DNA from: JBBQFC01 sp038321615
Lineage (GTDB): Bacteria; Bacteroidota; Bacteroidia; Flavobacteriales_D; Cryomorphaceae
Direction of reading: 5' to 3'
NCBI GenBank assembly: GCA_038321615.1
Contig: JBBQFC010000097.1
Location: 1-7,038, forward strand
DNA: 7,038 nucleotides
Shown in pieces: positions 5,237 through 7,038 of the stretch. Numbering within the stretch: the first letter of the stretch is position 1; each line of letters starts with the position of its first letter. The notes under the pieces were generated by a model, which saw only the letters and a list, made by a program, of their open reading frames with translations, was not told the origin of the DNA and ran no database searches. A program made the translations under genes and the position numbers.

Positions 5237-7038
5237 GATATAAAAAAAAGCGACTTCTCGCTAGAAGCCGCCACCGGATCGAGCGATTTGGAAGGCGAGC
5301 GATACAATTTGTACAATGGCAATATAGGGCATATGGTCAATACCATTACCGACCCGACGAATCAGAATGTCATAACCTTGGGCAACGCCTATGGTTACGA
5401 CCAATTGCATCGCCTGAACAGTTCGCGCACTTTTAATAACATCAATACCACTACCAATGCCTGGAGTTTGGGTAGCACCTATATGGGTATGTTTGAGAAT
5501 TCTTTTGCCTATGATGCCAACGGAAATATTGAAAAGCAGTGGCGCAAAGATGAAATGGGTAATGAGATTGACAGCCTGAAATATCGCTACGATAATGGCA
5601 CTTACGGCAGGAAACGCAACAGGCTCTACCATGTGAACGACCATGTAGGTGCAGGGATTTTCGCGGACGATATAGATGATATGGGACCACCCGTGTCGGG
5701 AGTGAGCGTGGTAGATTACGGCAATTACAAGTACGATGAATTGGGTCAACTAATCTACGATGCCCAAGAAGGTATCGGCGCTATAGACTGGCGAAATGAC
5801 GGTAAGATTCGTTCTATAGTTCGATTGGGGAGCAGTCCCGATCCCGACTTAATCTTCAGCTATGACCCATCGGGCAATAGACTGAGCAAGAAAGTATTTG
5901 ATGCTACGGGCGAATTGCTGTATACGAATTACTACCTTAGAGATGCCCAGGGCAATGTAATGGCGATCTATAAACATAGCAGAGATAGTGAGCAGGAGAC
6001 GGAGGTGATAACCGTGGCCGAGCGCAACATATACGGTTCGGATCGCTTGGGTATTTATGCCTATGCCGATACGGTTTATCCTTTGCCGCCAGTATCGCCT
6101 AGCCCCTTACAGTCTGTGCATACGGGTCATAGGCGATACGAATTGAAAAATCATTTGGGGAATGTGACTTCAATAGTCACCAGCCATAAAGTGCCGTTTA
6201 ATAACGATGGTGATCCCGAGCTTGATGGCTTTACAGCACAGCTGGAAGCGGCCTACGATTACTCGCCATTTGGGGTAATTCGGAAGGATTTTGAGCAAAG
6301 TACAGAGCTGGTAGAGACCAACCCTTTGGCGGCGGATTATAGGTGGTGTTTTGATAACACGATCGCAGAAACCAGTGGATCGGGGCATATGGTTACGGCG
6401 CTTACTGAACCTGTTTATTATGTAAATGGTAGAACGGCGTTAGCTGGTAAAGCTATGAATACCAACAGAACGCAGGACAATTATATAGACATTGTTGATC
6501 ATGCCAATTTTGACTTTGGATCTGCGGACTTCACTGTAAGTATTTGGATTAAGAAGGATCTTGCCGCATCAGCAAGCGGAGTAAATAGTATGGCAGTAGG
6601 TAAGTGGCATAGCAATACGGAGATTGATAAAAACGAATGGTGTCTAAATGTTGCCAAGGCGCAGTCTGGGGCTTTTCAACCTCCACAGTTTATTGTTGAA
6701 ATTGCGGGAGTGCGCTACACGGTAACCGGGACATCAACGTTAAGTTTTAGTTGGCATCATTTGGTTGGCATTCGTCAAGGCAATCAGCTTAGGCTCTATG
6801 TCAATGGTGTTTTGGCTGGTACAACCACAGCAAGTTCTGGAGCTATCATTGACAGATCTGGTCGGAAAATCAGAATTGGGAAGACTGACGGCAATCGACG
6901 TACGAGGGCGAAATTTGATGAATTCCTGATATACAAGCACGCCTTAACGGATACGGAAGTATCCGATTTGTTTGGAAAGACTTGCGGAGACTTAGAGCCT
7001 GTACCAGGAACTTTAGCTGATGGAGGATACAGGTATGG
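5216..7038 (+). CDS. 5'-truncated RHS/YD-repeat protein with inserted LamG domain (3' end outside window)
   Basis: One frame is open from 5174 to the right edge. Counting from ATG 5216 gives 607 codons. RHS homology starts near 5250, with LYNGNIGHMV at about residues 32-41, then YD repeats (GYDQLHRL, FAYDANGN, YKYDELGQL, FSYDPSGNR), the core hallmarks YLRDAQGNVMAIY near 240, YGSDRLG near 273, YELKNHLGNV near 308-317 and YDYSPFG at 347-353. A LamG-like domain follows (about 377-587), and then GGYRY, after which family members continue with FNGQEKDDE-type sequence. RHS proteins of this phylum are usually secreted and much longer, forming a beta-cocoon that ends in a variable or toxic tip. Here the N-terminal half, signal peptide and promoter are missing. 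ATG 5216 lies inside the terminator hairpin and is unlikely to be a real start; TTG 5288, TTG 5309 and ATG 5333 are alternatives, none convincing. It is best read as a truncated copy or silent cassette, though no internal stop or frameshift is present. Confidence 0.85.
   Translation, partial: MLGGSFFDIKKSDFSLEAATGSSDLEGERYNLYNGNIGHMVNTITDPTNQNVITLGNAYGYDQLHRLNSSRTFNNINTTTNAWSLGSTYMGMFENSFAYDANGNIEKQWRKDEMGNEIDSLKYRYDNGTYGRKRNRLYHVNDHVGAGIFADDIDDMGPPVSGVSVVDYGNYKYDELGQLIYDAQEGIGAIDWRNDGKIRSIVRLGSSPDPDLIFSYDPSGNRLSKKVFDATGELLYTNYYLRDAQGNVMAIYKHSRDSEQETEVITVAERNIYGSDRLGIYAYADTVYPLPPVSPSPLQSVHTGHRRYELKNHLGNVTSIVTSHKVPFNNDGDPELDGFTAQLEAAYDYSPFGVIRKDFEQSTELVETNPLAADYRWCFDNTIAETSGSGHMVTALTEPVYYVNGRTALAGKAMNTNRTQDNYIDIVDHANFDFGSADFTVSIWIKKDLAASASGVNSMAVGKWHSNTEIDKNEWCLNVAKAQSGAFQPPQFIVEIAGVRYTVTGTSTLSFSWHHLVGIRQGNQLRLYVNGVLAGTTTASSGAIIDRSGRKIRIGKTDGNRRTRAKFDEFLIYKHALTDTEVSDLFGKTCGDLEPVPGTLADGGYRY
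6344..6976 (+). other. LamG / concanavalin-A-like lectin domain embedded in the RHS core
   Basis: These are residues of about 377-587 of the RHS frame. The pattern follows the LamG_3 fold: WCFDNT and SGSGHMVT at the entry, NGRTALAGKAM, then DNYIDIVDHANFDFGSADFT leading into VSIWIK, the central NEWCLNVA strand, SWHHLVGIRQGNQLRLYVNG, and KFDEFLIYKHALTDTEVSDLF at the end. Such domains bind sugars or mediate adhesion; the ligand here is unknown. Base composition and codon use show no visible break at either border, and the reading frame is kept on both sides. Confidence 0.85.

Noticed and set aside
5301..5311. TACAATTTG as a -7 promoter box for the RHS segment
   Set aside because: It has one base too many for TAnnTTTG, and the sequence is explained by the conserved RHS coding motif RYNLYNGN.
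5261..5749. Minus-strand open frame of 162 codons opposite the RHS segment
   Set aside because: The plus-strand frame shows clear RHS motifs throughout, while the antisense translation shows no family pattern. It is a shadow of the RHS gene.
5157..7038. Attachment-site duplication of the tRNA 3' end within the RHS region
   Set aside because: I looked for a second copy of the T-arm/acceptor sequence downstream of the tRNA and saw none in this window.

Overview
The window looks like a chromosomal piece of a member of the Bacteroidota, probably a flavobacterium-like lineage. Three things point there: an upstream gene ending in a PorP/SprF-type outer-membrane protein tail, a DUF2723 membrane glycosyltransferase-like protein of the size usual in that phylum, and a tRNA promoter matching the Bacteroidota sigma consensus (TTG, 19 bases, TAnnTTTG). 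Shine-Dalgarno sites are weak or absent, as expected for the phylum.

Layout. Bases 1-109 are the last 35 codons of a PorP/SprF-like gene on the plus strand, closed by a clear intrinsic terminator (137-161). A plus-strand pair follows: a small rhodanese-domain lipoprotein (210-638) and, two bases later, a short thioredoxin (641-937). Facing them, on the minus strand, is a second pair: a very large DUF2723 multi-pass membrane protein (4954 down to 1574) and, five bases after its stop, a NodB-type polysaccharide deacetylase (1568 down to 939). The two units converge with a single base between the stop codons. Bases 4955-5108 form the divergent intergenic region, with a good promoter reading rightward into a tRNA-Gln(TTG) gene (5109-5181) and a strong terminator behind it (5198-5236).

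From about 5250 to the end of the window a single uninterrupted plus-strand frame encodes the C-terminal half of a Bacteroidota-type RHS/YD-repeat protein. It has no plausible signal peptide, promoter or convincing start, so it looks like a 5'-truncated copy or cassette placed directly behind the tRNA terminator. It also carries a LamG/concanavalin-A-like domain of about 210 residues inside the RHS core, between the SPFG motif and the YRYG motif at which the window ends. The frame is open at the right edge, so the end of the core and any C-terminal toxin or variable tip lie outside.

How the genes fit together: the rhodanese and thioredoxin pair suggests sulfane-sulfur or thiol chemistry, though their predicted compartments differ. 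The DUF2723 and deacetylase pair suggests envelope or protein glycosylation and polysaccharide modification. The RHS piece is accessory material. I found no CRISPR array, insertion sequence or transposase. The most interesting region is the RHS segment; the rest is ordinary Bacteroidota core genome.
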